From NCBI GenBank assembly GCA_020852275.1, contig JADZBE010000001.1, positions 60,796 through 124,795 on the forward strand: a DNA stretch of 64,000 nucleotides. The letters are read 5' to 3'. The notes beneath the pieces are model-generated. The model saw only the letters and a program-made list of their open reading frames with translations. It was not told the origin of the DNA and ran no database searches. Every line of letters begins with the position of its first letter. Position 1 is the stretch's first letter. Below are positions 16,557 to 26,502 of this stretch, piece by piece. The DNA comes from Phycisphaerales bacterium (GTDB taxonomy: Bacteria; Planctomycetota; Phycisphaerae; UBA1845). The translations under genes were made by a program, and so were the position numbers.

Positions 16557-17801
16557 ATGAGCGAACTTCCTTTCAGTCCAATCGAGCAGGCGTTTGAAGA
16601 CCTTCGCGCGGGGCGGATGATCATCCTCGTGGATGACGAGGATCGCGAGAACGAGGGCGATCTCGTCGTCGCCGCGGAATACGTCACGCCCGAAATCGTC
16701 AACTTCATGCTGAGAAACGCGCGCGGCGTCCTCTGTCTGTCGATGACCCGCGCGCGCTGCCAGCAGCTCAACCTCCCGCTCCAGACGCCGGAGAACCAGA
16801 CGCGCTACGGCACGGCCTTCACCGTCACCATCGACGCGCATCCCCGCTTCGGCGTCAGCACGGGCGTCTCGACACAGGATCGGGCGACGACCATCCGCAC
16901 GGCCATTGCCGATCGCGCGGAGCCGGCCGACCTCGTCCGCCCCGGGCACATCAATCCGCTGATGGCGGTGGACGGCGGGGTGCTGGTTCGCGCGGGGCAG
17001 ACGGAAGGCTCGGTGGACCTGTGCCGGCTGGCGGGGCTGAAGCCCGCGGCGGTGATCATCGAGATTCTCAACGAAGACGGCACGATGGCGCGGCGCCCGC
17101 AGCTCGAGGAGCTGGCGCGGCGCTTCGACCTGCGCCTCTACACCGTCGCGGACATCATCGAGCACCGGATGCAGCGCGAGCGGTTCGTCTCGCGGCTGGA
17201 GACGGTGAAGCTGCCGACGCGCTTCGGCGAGTTCAGGCTGATCGCGTACTCCACGCCCGTGGACCACGAGCCGCACCTGGCGCTGTGCTGCGGCGGCGTG
17301 GGTGATCTGGACCCCTTCGGCGAGGCCGTGGTTCACCCGGAGCCGGTGCTGGTTCGCGTCGAGTCGGAATGCCTGACGGGGCACGTCTTTCATTCGGCGC
17401 GCTGCGACTGCGGCGATCAGATTGAAACGGCCATGCGGCTGATTCAGCAGGCGGGGAAAGGCGCGCTGATCTACCTGCGCCAGGAGGGGCGCTCGATCGG
17501 ACTGCACAACAAGCTCAAGGCCTACCGGCTTCAGGAGCAGGGTCTGGACACGGTGGAGGCGAACGAGGCGCTGGGTCTGCCGCCGGACCGGCGCGACTAC
17601 GGCGTGGGGGCGCAGATCTGCCGCGACCTGGGGCTGCGTCAGCTTCGCATTCTCACCAACAATCCCAAGAAGGTCAGCCGCCTCGAGGTGTACGGGCTGA
17701 CCATCGCCGAGCAGTTGCCCATCCAGATCGCGCCCAACGAGTTCAACATCGAATACCTGCGGACCAAGAAGGAAAAGCTCGGGCACCTGCTGAGCTTCTA
17801 A
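16557..17801 (+). CDS. ribBA: Bifunctional 3,4-dihydroxy-2-butanone 4-phosphate synthase / GTP cyclohydrolase II-type protein
   Basis: RibBA supplies both precursors of riboflavin, from ribulose 5-phosphate and GTP. The first half (residues 1-205) has [12 protein letters not shown] and [13 protein letters not shown], as in RibB. However, where RibB has GHTEA, with the His binding magnesium, this protein reads GQTEGSVDL, His replaced by Gln. The second half (about 210-414) has the zinc site of RibA in [17 protein letters not shown], then [35 protein letters not shown] and LTNNPKKV. Length (414) is normal. The cyclohydrolase half looks intact. The synthase half may be weakened or lineage-adapted. 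It follows pgsA by 66 bases. Confidence 0.95.
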   Translation: MSELPFSPIEQAFEDLRAGRMIILVDDEDRENEGDLVVAAEYVTPEIVNFMLRNARGVLCLSMTRARCQQLNLPLQTPENQTRYGTAFTVTIDAHPRFGVSTGVSTQDRATTIRTAIADRAEPADLVRPGHINPLMAVDGGVLVRAGQTEGSVDLCRLAGLKPAAVIIEILNEDGTMARRPQLEELARRFDLRLYTVADIIEHRMQRERFVSRLETVKLPTRFGEFRLIAYSTPVDHEPHLALCCGGVGDLDPFGEAVVHPEPVLVRVESECLTGHVFHSARCDCGDQIETAMRLIQQAGKGALIYLRQEGRSIGLHNKLKAYRLQEQGLDTVEANEALGLPPDRRDYGVGAQICRDLGLRQLRILTNNPKKVSRLEVYGLTIAEQLPIQIAPNEFNIEYLRTKKEKLGHLLSF

Positions 17802-17814
17802 ACTCTGCTGCCAT

Positions 17815-17903
17815 TCCTGTGGCACCGGTTTCCAACCGGTGAGTGTGGCACCGGTTTCCCAACCGGGGGATGTAGCACAGGTTTCCAACCTGTGCCCATG
17901 GCA
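17815..17903. repeat. Three tandem copies of a GGCACCGGTTTCCAACCGGTG palindrome
   Basis: Units of about 30 bases follow the ribBA stop codon; the third copy has drifted to CACAGGTTTCCAACCTGTG while keeping its symmetry. Compensating changes in both arms suggest that the hairpin is what is kept. A terminator role for ribBA is possible, but no T-run is present. Confidence 0.8.
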
Positions 17904-18308
17904 TGTTGAAATCCTCGGCGCTGAGCTTGGAAAGCCGCTGTTTTCTCATTCCAGCTTTCTCACAATTCGGATTCTCATTCTCGATATAGCCCGTTTCATC
18001 TCAACCCAACTTCGGCATTTCCTGCTCCCATGTGCGAGAATCCGGCGATTGCTCCCGTTTTCGAGAAATCAGACCGCCCGATTTCGCGGCGTGCAACCAA
18101 GAGAGCTCCCCTCGGCCACAGCTTGATCCCCGAGGGTTGTGAAACAGGAACGCTGCAAGCAGTGACGCAGCGGGCACTGCCGCATGGCATGAATCGTGCA
18201 GCGTGTTTGCCTTGCCCGCGTCGGTGACGGTGCCGGGCGCATGTCTTAGCGTTGTTCTTTGCGCACCGGGCCGGGTCCGTTCTTTTATGGCGGGCAGGGA
18301 GGTGTGTC
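17904..18308. other. Non-coding spacer before pseudopilin gene
   Basis: About 400 bases of slightly AT-richer sequence have no gene with recognisable features. It should contain the promoter of the pseudopilin gene, but no clear pair of boxes was found. Confidence 0.45.
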
Positions 18309-19292
18309 ATGTCACGCAACGCCCGCGCCGTATCCCGTCGCCGGGGGTTTACGCTCATCGAACTGCTGGTGGTCATCGCCATCATCGCCTTGCTCATCTC
18401 GATCCTGCTGCCGTCGCTGAAAAACGCGCGGGAGCAGGCCAAGCTCGCCAAATGCCGAGCCAACGTCCGCGCCATCAGCCAGACGTTCGCCATGTACTTC
18501 GATCAGGAGCGGTTCTTCCCGATCAGTTTCTCGGATACGAACGGGGACGGAAACCCGGAAGGCTGGTGTACGTGGTCCTGGGGCGGATGGGGAGGCGCGA
18601 ATCGGACCTATTGGAAGAACTACTCCGGGGGGGTGTTCTACGTTCCCACCGAGAAGCGCCCGCTCTCAACGTTCATTGTTGGGGGGCCGACAGCTATGAC
18701 GCCGGAGAGTCCGGGAACAGACGGCACGTGGGGCACGCCGGACGACCAGACGACCCCCATGGAGCTGTTCGAGTGCCCCTCGGATTTCGGCAGCGCGCAA
18801 GGGGCGAACTGGGATGGCAATCCCGACCATCAGCGCGGCGAGATGACTGCCTACGACGACGTCGGCACAAGTTACCAGTTGTCGTGGATGTGGTGGTATC
18901 AGACGTACAAAGGAGGTCGCCCTTGGCAGGAGCGGTTCGATCTAGGTCAGCGCATCTGGAACAACATGACGTTGCGCGATACGTCAAGGTTCCTGATCCT
19001 CTACGAAGATCCCGCGGACCGCGGTTTTCACGACGGCCCGGTGCGCTGGGAAGATCGCAAGCCCGGAACCCAACTGTGGGGCTTCCACGGCAAGTTCTCC
19101 TATCACGTCGGCGGGTTCATGGACGGCCACGCGGACTACCTGAACATGGACACGCGCCATGAAACGGGAACGGACTACACGACGGTCGATGAATGGTATC
19201 GGGGTTGGAAGGGCGATATGAACCTGGCTTACGACTGCGCCTACCAGCCGCATCTGAATTCGGGTCTGTCGCCGCACAGGTCGAGAGGTTAG
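18309..19292 (+). CDS. Type II secretion-like pseudopilin (prepilin N-terminal cleavage domain)
   Basis: The 327-residue protein has a typical type IV prepilin start: RRRGFTLIELLVVIAIIALL, cut after Gly before Phe, followed by SILLPSLKNAREQAKLAKC. The rest is a large soluble domain with many Trp and Gly. Near the C-terminus SYHVGGFMDGHADY is a shortened form of the H-x-DG motif seen in planctomycete DUF1559-type pseudopilins. These proteins are cut and methylated by a prepilin peptidase and form thin pseudopili; planctomycetes have many of them. Strong SD GGGAGG precedes the ATG at 18309. A second, different member lies at 27038-27964. Confidence 0.93.
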   Translation: MSRNARAVSRRRGFTLIELLVVIAIIALLISILLPSLKNAREQAKLAKCRANVRAISQTFAMYFDQERFFPISFSDTNGDGNPEGWCTWSWGGWGGANRTYWKNYSGGVFYVPTEKRPLSTFIVGGPTAMTPESPGTDGTWGTPDDQTTPMELFECPSDFGSAQGANWDGNPDHQRGEMTAYDDVGTSYQLSWMWWYQTYKGGRPWQERFDLGQRIWNNMTLRDTSRFLILYEDPADRGFHDGPVRWEDRKPGTQLWGFHGKFSYHVGGFMDGHADYLNMDTRHETGTDYTTVDEWYRGWKGDMNLAYDCAYQPHLNSGLSPHRSRG

Positions 19293-19327
19293 GCGGGATC
19301 GCCGGAACATTCTTCTCTGCAAGCCGG

Positions 19328-19352
19328 GGCCCTTCGGTTGCATCGAAGGGCC
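19328..19352 (+). terminator. Hairpin after pseudopilin gene
   Basis: GGCCCTTCG (19328-19336) pairs perfectly with CGAAGGGCC (19344-19352) about 35 bases after the stop. No T-run follows, so it may be Rho-assisted or only protect the 3' end. Confidence 0.5.
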
Positions 19353-19449
19353 ACGGCAGTTCAAGCATGCCGCCGCGACCGGTTCAACCGCGCTGCGGTC
19401 GGCTCGTCCGCTCCGCGGCACGGCTGCGGTTATGGATGGAGGCCATGTC

Positions 19450-19854
19450 ATGTCTCAATCGGTCAGCAAGAACATCGTGATGACGGTCATCCTTGTGGCG
19501 GCGGTGGGCGGGATATTGTGGCGCTGGAGCGGCACGGCGGAGGAGCGCCGCCCGCCGGCGACGCCCGAGAGCCGCACCGTCTGGGTGTGCGAGAAATGCG
19601 GTCACACGGTCGAGCTGACCGCGCGCGAGCTGAGCGACGCGCGCCAGTCCGCCCGGCTCAGCCTGGACTCGAAAACCAAAGGCCCGGTCACCTCCACGCG
19701 CGAGACGTACCTCCTCTGCCCGCAGTGCAAGGAGAACACGATGGTCTGCGGCATCAAGTGCATCCAGTGCGGCAAAGGCATCCTGGCGGACGACTCGAAC
19801 CTCTGCGCCGACTGCGCCAAGGCCGCCAGGGGCAAACCCACGCCGCGGGGTTGA
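19450..19854 (+). CDS. Membrane-anchored zinc-ribbon protein of unknown function
   Basis: The 134-residue protein has one N-terminal helix (IVMTVILVAAVGGILWRW) and then a soluble part with four Cys pairs: WVCEKCGHT, LLCPQCKEN, CGIKCIQCGKG and LCADCAK. These look like two or more zinc ribbons. No named family is recognised. Planctomycete genomes often carry such short anchored ribbon proteins near pseudopilin genes, and here it follows one in the same direction, but a link is only suggested by position. The start at 19450 is preferred because GGAGG stands about nine bases before it; an ATG at 19432 would overlap that site. Confidence 0.8.
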   Translation: MSQSVSKNIVMTVILVAAVGGILWRWSGTAEERRPPATPESRTVWVCEKCGHTVELTARELSDARQSARLSLDSKTKGPVTSTRETYLLCPQCKENTMVCGIKCIQCGKGILADDSNLCADCAKAARGKPTPRG

Positions 19855-19871
19855 AGGCGTCCGCGCGGGGA

Positions 19872-20007
19872 GCCGGTTCACTTCCAACGGAGGGTCCGTT
19901 GACTTCATGAGGAGAGTCGGTGCACTTCGCTCGGAGAGTGGGTGCACTACGCGCGGAGAGTGGGCTCACTTCCAACCTGGAGTCGGTTCACTTCCCACGG
20001 AGGAGCG
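19872..20007. repeat. Degenerate 22-bp tandem repeat, about six units
   Basis: Units such as GTGCACTTCGCTCGGAGAGTGG and GTGCACTACGCGCGGAGAGTGG follow each other in steps of 22 bases. Conserved parts are the CACTTC core and GGAGAGT end. The array lies between the zinc-ribbon gene and the glnS remnant. No gene reads through it convincingly. Confidence 0.8.
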
Positions 20008-20204
20008 GCATGATCCGCGTGGTGCGTGGACTTGGCTCTCACAGGCCATGGGCATGATGCCCACAAGGGCTTCATCTCGATTGCCCGTCGGCGCTGCCCG
20101 TGGAACCCGACGCGAGCATGCAACCGGCCCCGAAAGCTCCTGCATCAAACCAATCAGGCAGGACGACTCCCTAGGTTCACGCTCGGGTGTCCGTCCGCCC
20201 ACCG

Positions 20205-20533
20205 GCGGCATGACTTCGCCCGCGATGGACTCGATGTACTCCATCTACGCTTTGAGGAAGCGCAATGGACTCGACGCACTCCTTCTACGCCTTGACGAGG
20301 TTGGCGGCTTCAAAGCTCAGGTTGGACCGCCCGCCCTACTTCTCCGCCAGGCCGAAGTTCAGGTAGATGCTCTTGGCGTGCCCGATGTGGAGGCAGCCGT
20401 TCGGCTCCGGCGGAAAGCGCGTGCAGACCCGCGGCCGCCCGTCGGCCGAAACGCCCCACTTCCTCGCGGCGTTGTCGGCTTCGACCATGTCTTCGACGAA
20501 GTCAAGCGGACGATGAGATTCGTGTGCGATCAT
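20205..20533 (-). pseudogene. glnS: Decayed N-terminal fragment of glutaminyl-tRNA synthetase
   Basis: The reading frame from 20533 gives 65 residues with [20 protein letters not shown] and NFGLAEK, the nucleotide-binding HIGH region of GlnRS. It then meets a TAG (20336-20338). Past that stop, the same frame continues as GGRSNLSFEAANLVKA, clearly similar to GGRCNLRFDDTN of intact GlnRS, then another TAG. A 40-bp direct duplication (20221-20260 and 20261-20300) and a shift to another frame restore MEYIESI, the next conserved block. Similarity is lost after about 20205. The rest of the roughly 550-residue enzyme is absent. This is a dead fragment; an intact glnS, or the GatCAB route, must exist elsewhere. 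Confidence 0.88.
20221..20300. repeat. 40-bp tandem duplication inside glnS remnant
   Basis: Two adjacent copies begin CGCGATGGACTCGATGTACT and CGCAATGGACTCGACGCACT, period 40. The step is not a multiple of three, so it shifts the frame of the decayed synthetase. Confidence 0.85.
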
Positions 20534-20585
20534 GCCTGCACTGTGTCACTTGTTGGAATCTGTGGGATGGAGCGGTTCCACCATC

Positions 20586-21851
<1,266 letters not shown>

Positions 21852-21876
21852 TTCGTTCTCTCTTGCAATCGCCGGG

Positions 21877-22245
21877 TCAGTTGTGGCGCTCAGGCGAAGC
21901 GGGCGACGACCGGCCAGTCAATTCATCCAACGTGAACCAGATTGCCTCAAGTATCGCTTCCGAGGCGCGGCCCAGCCGTGAAGCGACAAACCGACGGTCG
22001 ATGGCGGCGAGTTGAAAAACAAGTGCGACGGATGGGCGCCGCAGGTTGCTTGCACGATCCGGCTCGATGAGAACCGTTCCAGGAAACCTCAGCACATCCA
22101 ACTGACTGGTCAAGGGCACCATCGGATGGGTCGAAAGGCGAAGCGTGGCCTCCGCCGTCTGGACGACGGCAGCCGGTCGTCGCCCAGCCAGGGCTCGACC
22201 TGCTCCTTGAGGAAACTCGACCCAATACAAGTCTCCAACGTTCAT
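21877..22245 (-). CDS. MazF/PemK-like toxin
   Basis: The 122-residue protein has the MazF pattern: MNVGDLYWVEFPQGAGR, GRRPAAVVQTAE and, in the middle, THPMVPLTSQL, then FPGTVLIEPDRASNLRRPSVALVFQLAAIDRRFV. It is an SH3-like barrel that usually cleaves mRNA at short sequences and blocks growth. The GRRPAVV segment and the Arg and Thr/Ser at the expected catalytic places are visible. The start overlaps the upstream antitoxin-like gene by four bases (ATGA). It is followed by DUF6680 after 25 bases. Confidence 0.88.
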   Translation of the reverse strand: MNVGDLYWVEFPQGAGRALAGRRPAAVVQTAEATLRLSTHPMVPLTSQLDVLRFPGTVLIEPDRASNLRRPSVALVFQLAAIDRRFVASRLGRASEAILEAIWFTLDELTGRSSPASPERHN

Positions 22246-22559
22246 GAACCATTCCCTTCAAACGGGAACGAATCCCACGCATTCGTCGACAAGGCCTGCC
22301 ATTCCTCGATCTCCCGAGCGAGGTCTTCGGCCATCGGTTCGTCCGCAAGTGGGATGGTAAGGACGCCCGAACGCGTTTCGAGTATTCGCAACGGTTTATT
22401 AGGCTCGATCCCGTGCCTCGATCCGTTTGAGGCGGGTTGGGTCAGAAGACGTTCAATTGTCGCTCGAACCGGCAACCTCGCCTCCTGTTCGCCGAGCCTC
22501 ACGCCAAGCGTCAGATTGCCGTCATTGCCGACGGTGAATTCGAAGGGTACCGTACTCAT
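22242..22559 (-). CDS. Probable antitoxin partner of the MazF-like toxin
   Basis: The 105-residue protein has no signal or membrane segment. It starts with a beta-rich part (STVPFEFTVGNDGNLTLGVR) and ends acidic and flexible (MAEDLAREIEEWQALSTNAW), as antitoxins that wrap a toxin often do. No DNA-binding family is recognised with certainty. Its position directly before mazF with a four-base overlap is the main evidence. The start at 22559 (MSTVP) is preferred over an ATG 15 codons upstream, which lacks similarity. It is the first gene of the five-gene cluster, so the operon promoter should lie in 22560-22837. Confidence 0.7.
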   Translation of the reverse strand: MSTVPFEFTVGNDGNLTLGVRLGEQEARLPVRATIERLLTQPASNGSRHGIEPNKPLRILETRSGVLTIPLADEPMAEDLAREIEEWQALSTNAWDSFPFEGNGS

Positions 22560-22837
22560 GGCCTTGTTGTTCTCACCGCACCCTTGAGCGAGTCGCTGGT
22601 TCAACCCGGTTCCGCCGACTCGCAGTCATGTCTAATCCTACGGCAGGTTCGGCATTCGGTCGAGTTCGTGGGGCAAGCATGCGCCGGCAACGGTGCAGGC
22701 GACGGGCGGGTGGATCCGTGTTCAGTGCGTCCGCGCTTTCCAATGGCGATGTGCGAATGATTGGACTCCGGGGCCGTGACACCCACCGCGCGTGCTTCGT
22801 TGACACCTTCGCCTGGCGTTCTACGCTTGGCGACGTG

Positions 22838-25129
22838 ATGAAATCGTGGGCGGTGAGGTTGGTGTTTGTCGTGGTGGGCGTCGTCTTCCCGTCTCTGTCG
22901 GGGGAGGCGGTTGCGAGGTTTGCCCCAGCCCTCCCGCCGCAGGCTTCGGGCGGCGATGCAGTTGAAGTACGTTTCATTCTCGGCTGCCTCCCGGATGACG
23001 CCGCGGCCGTCCTCTTCGCCGACTCTCCTCAGCGGTTCGTCAGCAATCCACTGTTCGCAACGGTCGTGCCTAGCGCCGGTGAACTTCCCGGCCTTCGCGC
23101 GGCGCTGGCGCCTTTCATCGACGGACCGGTGGCTCTGGCGCTGAGGCCGGAGGGCGGATCGCCGGCGCCAAGACCAGAGGGCGCATCGTCGTCGTTGAGG
23201 GTGGAAGTCGAACCGCCGGCGCTGATGCCGGGAGCGAGGCCGCCAGCGTTGGAACAGCAAGGCGGGCGGGCGGCGCGGTTCGTGCCACTTGTCGTGGCGA
23301 AACTCCGGGCCGGCGTTGACGACCCGATGAAGCGGTTGCGCGACGCGCTGCCTAAGTCAATCAACGCCTCCGCGCTTGCGGAGGCTGCCGGATTGTGCAC
23401 GGGCGCGTTGAATGATGACGGGTCCGTTACGCTGAAGTTCGAGCGCTATCCGGATGTGTTCCTCGCGCAGCGCGGCGGCGTGGTCGTCGCGGCGACGGAC
23501 GCGTACTTCGTCGCGGAGTTTCAAACCGGGCGCAAGCTGGAGCACGCGCTGGCAGCGCGAGCGGAAATCGCGTGCTGGTTCCGCGCGGGCGAGGGATCAA
23601 GTCGTGCGGCCTCGCCTGCCGGCGGCGCCCAGCCGGATGGAATCCCTCGTGACGGATCCGATCCCCCGCGCGGAAACACGGATTCCGATGTCGCACGCGG
23701 CATCGGGGCGGGGCCGCTGGCCGCGTGTTATGTCAACCTATCGCGGCTTGAGCAGGGCTACGGCGCACCGATGCCGATCTGGCCACTCGAGGCAAGCACG
23801 CTGCCTGGATGGGGTCGACCGGACCGGTTCGCCCTCGTTGAGGATGCCGATCGAGTTCGCGTGGCGCTCACGCGAAGTGGGACGGAGGGCGTTCTACCCG
23901 CCTTCATGGACGGACCGGCGAACGAGCGCACTCTCGCAGAGTTTTTCCCGACGGATGACGTTTTCATGCTGAGTGCGAGCCTGCCCTCAGGTTGGGAGCG
24001 GATCATGCGCTCGGCGCCGCTGACGGAGCGGCTTCAACCCGACGAGGGAGGCGCTCGCGTCCTGCTGGGCGCGATGTCGGGCATCGATCTGCCGGAGGGG
24101 ATGCTGCCGCTGCCTGCCGGGCGCTGGGCCTTCGGGGGGCGAGTCGATGGCGATGGGCACATCGCCGGCGGGCTGCTCGCCGTCGCCCTTCAGGACGCGG
24201 CGGCGTTTGAGCGGAAACTTGCGGAATATCGACGGAAGCCGGGATCGAACCTCATCACGAACATCGTGGACGGCGTGACGATCGACCACTGGATTGGGAG
24301 CAACCACTGGACTGCGGTCACCAACCGGGCTGCGAACGATCCCGCGCGACCGCCGGGGCGGCGCATCTACTCGACGATGGTCCTGGACGACGTGCTGCTC
24401 ATCGCCGACGAGCCGCACACGCTGGTGGAGGCGCTCGAAGCGCGAGAGAGCCATCGCACGCTGGACGCGGCGCGGTTCTTCCCGAAACTCGCCGGGCGGC
24501 TGCCGCGCGAGCGCGCGCTGCTGACGAGCGTCGAACTGGAGACGCTCTTTCGCTCGATGCCGATGCAATGGCACTCCAAGCTCGATCCGGCGTGGCGGCG
24601 GTTTGCACGTAATCACCCCTCGATCCTGCTTGCGGCCGTGCCGATCGAGGGAGGCGCGTGCATCGACGTCGTCAGCGCGCCGTCATCGAAGGCGGGCTGG
24701 TCGGACGCATGGGAGGCCGCGGCGGCGGAGTTCGAGTCTCTGCGAGCGCAGGCCCGCCGCGGCAAATCCGCGTATCAACTGAGGACGCTTGTAGCCGCGA
24801 TGCTGATCCATGCCGGCGATCACGAAGGCGCCGGACCGCCCACGCTCGAGGCGCTGCTCGAGGACGGAGACCTCTCCGCTTCCATGCTGGCCTGCCCCTA
24901 CCCCAAGCTTGCGTCCAAAGCCGTCGCCCATGAGCCGTTCTACGTGCTGCGGAATCTGCCCAACCTGGGCAGCCTTCGCAAGACGAAGGAATCCTTGACC
25001 GAGGTGATGGCCGGCGAACGGATGATTCATGACGGCGGGGCGAACTTCGCGTTCGTGGACGGGCATGTGGAGTGGGTCGAGTCCCCACGGGCGGAAGAAC
25101 TGCTCAAGCAGCTTGCCGGCACGGACTGA
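22838..25129 (+). CDS. Large secreted protein with C-terminal H-X9-DG motif
   Basis: The 763-residue protein has a signal peptide (MKSWAVRLVFVVVGVVF...) and a long body of alternating strands and helices resembling planctomycete DUF3352-like proteins. Examples are RFILGCLPDDAAAVLFADSP and LFRSMPMQWHSKLDP. Near the C-terminus IHDGGANFAFVDGHVEW holds an exact H-x9-DG motif, which is normally a feature of DUF1559-type pseudopilins, yet this protein has no prepilin N-terminus. Its function is unknown; a surface or periplasmic role is likely. The ATG at 22838 is chosen because it precedes the signal; the frame is open 70 codons further upstream without similarity. Confidence 0.82.
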   Translation: MKSWAVRLVFVVVGVVFPSLSGEAVARFAPALPPQASGGDAVEVRFILGCLPDDAAAVLFADSPQRFVSNPLFATVVPSAGELPGLRAALAPFIDGPVALALRPEGGSPAPRPEGASSSLRVEVEPPALMPGARPPALEQQGGRAARFVPLVVAKLRAGVDDPMKRLRDALPKSINASALAEAAGLCTGALNDDGSVTLKFERYPDVFLAQRGGVVVAATDAYFVAEFQTGRKLEHALAARAEIACWFRAGEGSSRAASPAGGAQPDGIPRDGSDPPRGNTDSDVARGIGAGPLAACYVNLSRLEQGYGAPMPIWPLEASTLPGWGRPDRFALVEDADRVRVALTRSGTEGVLPAFMDGPANERTLAEFFPTDDVFMLSASLPSGWERIMRSAPLTERLQPDEGGARVLLGAMSGIDLPEGMLPLPAGRWAFGGRVDGDGHIAGGLLAVALQDAAAFERKLAEYRRKPGSNLITNIVDGVTIDHWIGSNHWTAVTNRAANDPARPPGRRIYSTMVLDDVLLIADEPHTLVEALEARESHRTLDAARFFPKLAGRLPRERALLTSVELETLFRSMPMQWHSKLDPAWRRFARNHPSILLAAVPIEGGACIDVVSAPSSKAGWSDAWEAAAAEFESLRAQARRGKSAYQLRTLVAAMLIHAGDHEGAGPPTLEALLEDGDLSASMLACPYPKLASKAVAHEPFYVLRNLPNLGSLRKTKESLTEVMAGERMIHDGGANFAFVDGHVEWVESPRAEELLKQLAGTD

Positions 25130-25295
25130 TCGGACCCGCACGCGGAACCCGCAGGCGCGGACACAGGCCACGCGGCGGTCTCGCAGACGGATCATGCCGT
25201 CGTCCTGCGTCCGGCTTTCGCATGTGTCCGTGGTTCTGGGCACACGCGGAAGCGTCATTCGCCCTTCTGAACCCGAAGCGCCATCGAGGGCAAGC

Positions 25296-25433
25296 CGGGT
25301 CGTCCTCAGGGGTGAAGCGGATCTGCGCGTTGAGCGCGACGACAAAGTCGGCTTGACCGGTGAGCCAGTCGCGCAGGAGGTCGAAGCGGAAGTAGGCCTG
25401 ATCGGCGACATGGATCTTGCCGGGTTCGATGTG
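25296..25433 (-). pseudogene. IS4-like transposase fragment
   Basis: About 46 codons read HIEPGKIHVADQAYFRFDLL and RDWLTGQADFVVALNAQIRF, the DDE-core region of IS4-type transposases (usual form: VADRGYF.FDLLRD, with the Asp a catalytic residue). No start, no inverted ends and no other transposase domain are seen around it. It is an old remnant in the gap between the secreted protein and a radical SAM gene. Confidence 0.65.
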
Positions 25434-25440
25434 CAGGCGG

Positions 25441-25552
25441 GTGGCGTGGCCTGCGGTACTCCGTTGGCCATGATCTTTCCCCGCCTGCCGCGGCGAGTGG
25501 CGTGGCCTACGGTGCTCCGTTGGCCCTGGTCTTCCCCCGCCCGCCACGGTCA
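25441..25552. repeat. Two tandem copies of a 56-bp repeat
   Basis: Copies start GTGGCGTGGCCTGCGGTACT and GTGGCGTGGCCTACGGTGCT, at 25441 and 25497. They differ in about eight positions. They lie directly beside the transposase fragment. Confidence 0.9.
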
Positions 25553-25611
25553 GGCGAGTATGCCAGACCGCGGCACCCGGTATCCCTGTAGCGAGCGTCC
25601 TTGTAGAACCC

Positions 25612-26502
25612 TCACAACTCCGAAGGCCCGTAGTACGCCTCCACGCGCAGCCCGGTTTCCCCGGCGACGCGCGCGGCGACGTGGTCCACTTCCGCGGGTG
25701 ACAGAGGCGTGACACTCCGCTCCGCGGGGCGGCGCGCCACCGTGTACACCTGCACCCGGTCGATCCGCCCGCCCGCGCGCACGATCGCTTCCAGCCGGTC
25801 CACGTACGCCGTGATCTCTGGCTCGTCCGGGCCCGCGCCGTCCACGCGCATGAAGAGCGACTGAATCACCACGGGGCGGCGTCGCGCGGCCGCGGCGATC
25901 TCGCCGACGACGTGCTCCAAGGACACGTTGGGCCGGTTGATGCGCTCGTAGTACCCCTGCGTCCCCGCGTCGAGCTTGGCCCAGATTTCTCCGCCGGCTT
26001 CGTCCATCACGGCCAGCCCCGCTTCCACGGCCGGGCGCGAAAGGTACGCGGCGTCGGTGATGAGCACGAGCTTCACCTCGGGCAGGTTCAGCTCGCGCTT
26101 CAGGTCCGCCGCGACGCGCACGGCCTCGGCGAACACCTTGCACGTGGTCGGTTCGCCATCGCCGGAAAAGGCGATGTCCCGCAGGCTTCGCAGCGCCTCC
26201 GGCAGGTCCGCGAACTCCGGCTCCTGGAAGAGGCTCCCGCAACGGACGCAGTCCAGCATGGCGCGAAGCTCGGTTCGCAGCCCGTGCAGGTCCACGTCGC
26301 GCACGCGCGGCGGCGTGCTGCGATCGACCTGGCAGTAGATGCAGTCGAAGTTGCAGGCCTTGTCGGGATTGAGGTTGACTCCGACGCTCACACCGCCGCT
26401 GCGCCGTGACACGACCGGATAGACGTAGAGGTTGCGGCGCCAATCGCGCGGATGAAAGGCGAACTGCCGAAGCGCAGAGTGTTTATCGAGGGGTGTCGTC
26501 AT
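25612..26502 (-). CDS. Radical SAM protein (COG0731-like)
   Basis: The 296-residue enzyme has the iron-sulphur motif CNFDCIYCQ (about residues 50-58), binding a 4Fe-4S cluster and SAM. FSGDGEPTTCKVFAEAV is the GGE-like motif typical of this group, and later strands LVLITDAAYL, WAKLDAGTQ and VIQSLFMRV follow the radical-SAM barrel. Two more Cys (DCVRCGSLF, about residues 84-87) lie in an insert. The N-terminus PRDWRRNLYVYPVVSRRSGG and overall order fit COG0731-type proteins. The substrate is unknown. No neighbours give a hint; it is a single gene flanked by repeats. Confidence 0.88.
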   Translation of the reverse strand: MTTPLDKHSALRQFAFHPRDWRRNLYVYPVVSRRSGGVSVGVNLNPDKACNFDCIYCQVDRSTPPRVRDVDLHGLRTELRAMLDCVRCGSLFQEPEFADLPEALRSLRDIAFSGDGEPTTCKVFAEAVRVAADLKRELNLPEVKLVLITDAAYLSRPAVEAGLAVMDEAGGEIWAKLDAGTQGYYERINRPNVSLEHVVGEIAAAARRRPVVIQSLFMRVDGAGPDEPEITAYVDRLEAIVRAGGRIDRVQVYTVARRPAERSVTPLSPAEVDHVAARVAGETGLRVEAYYGPSEL

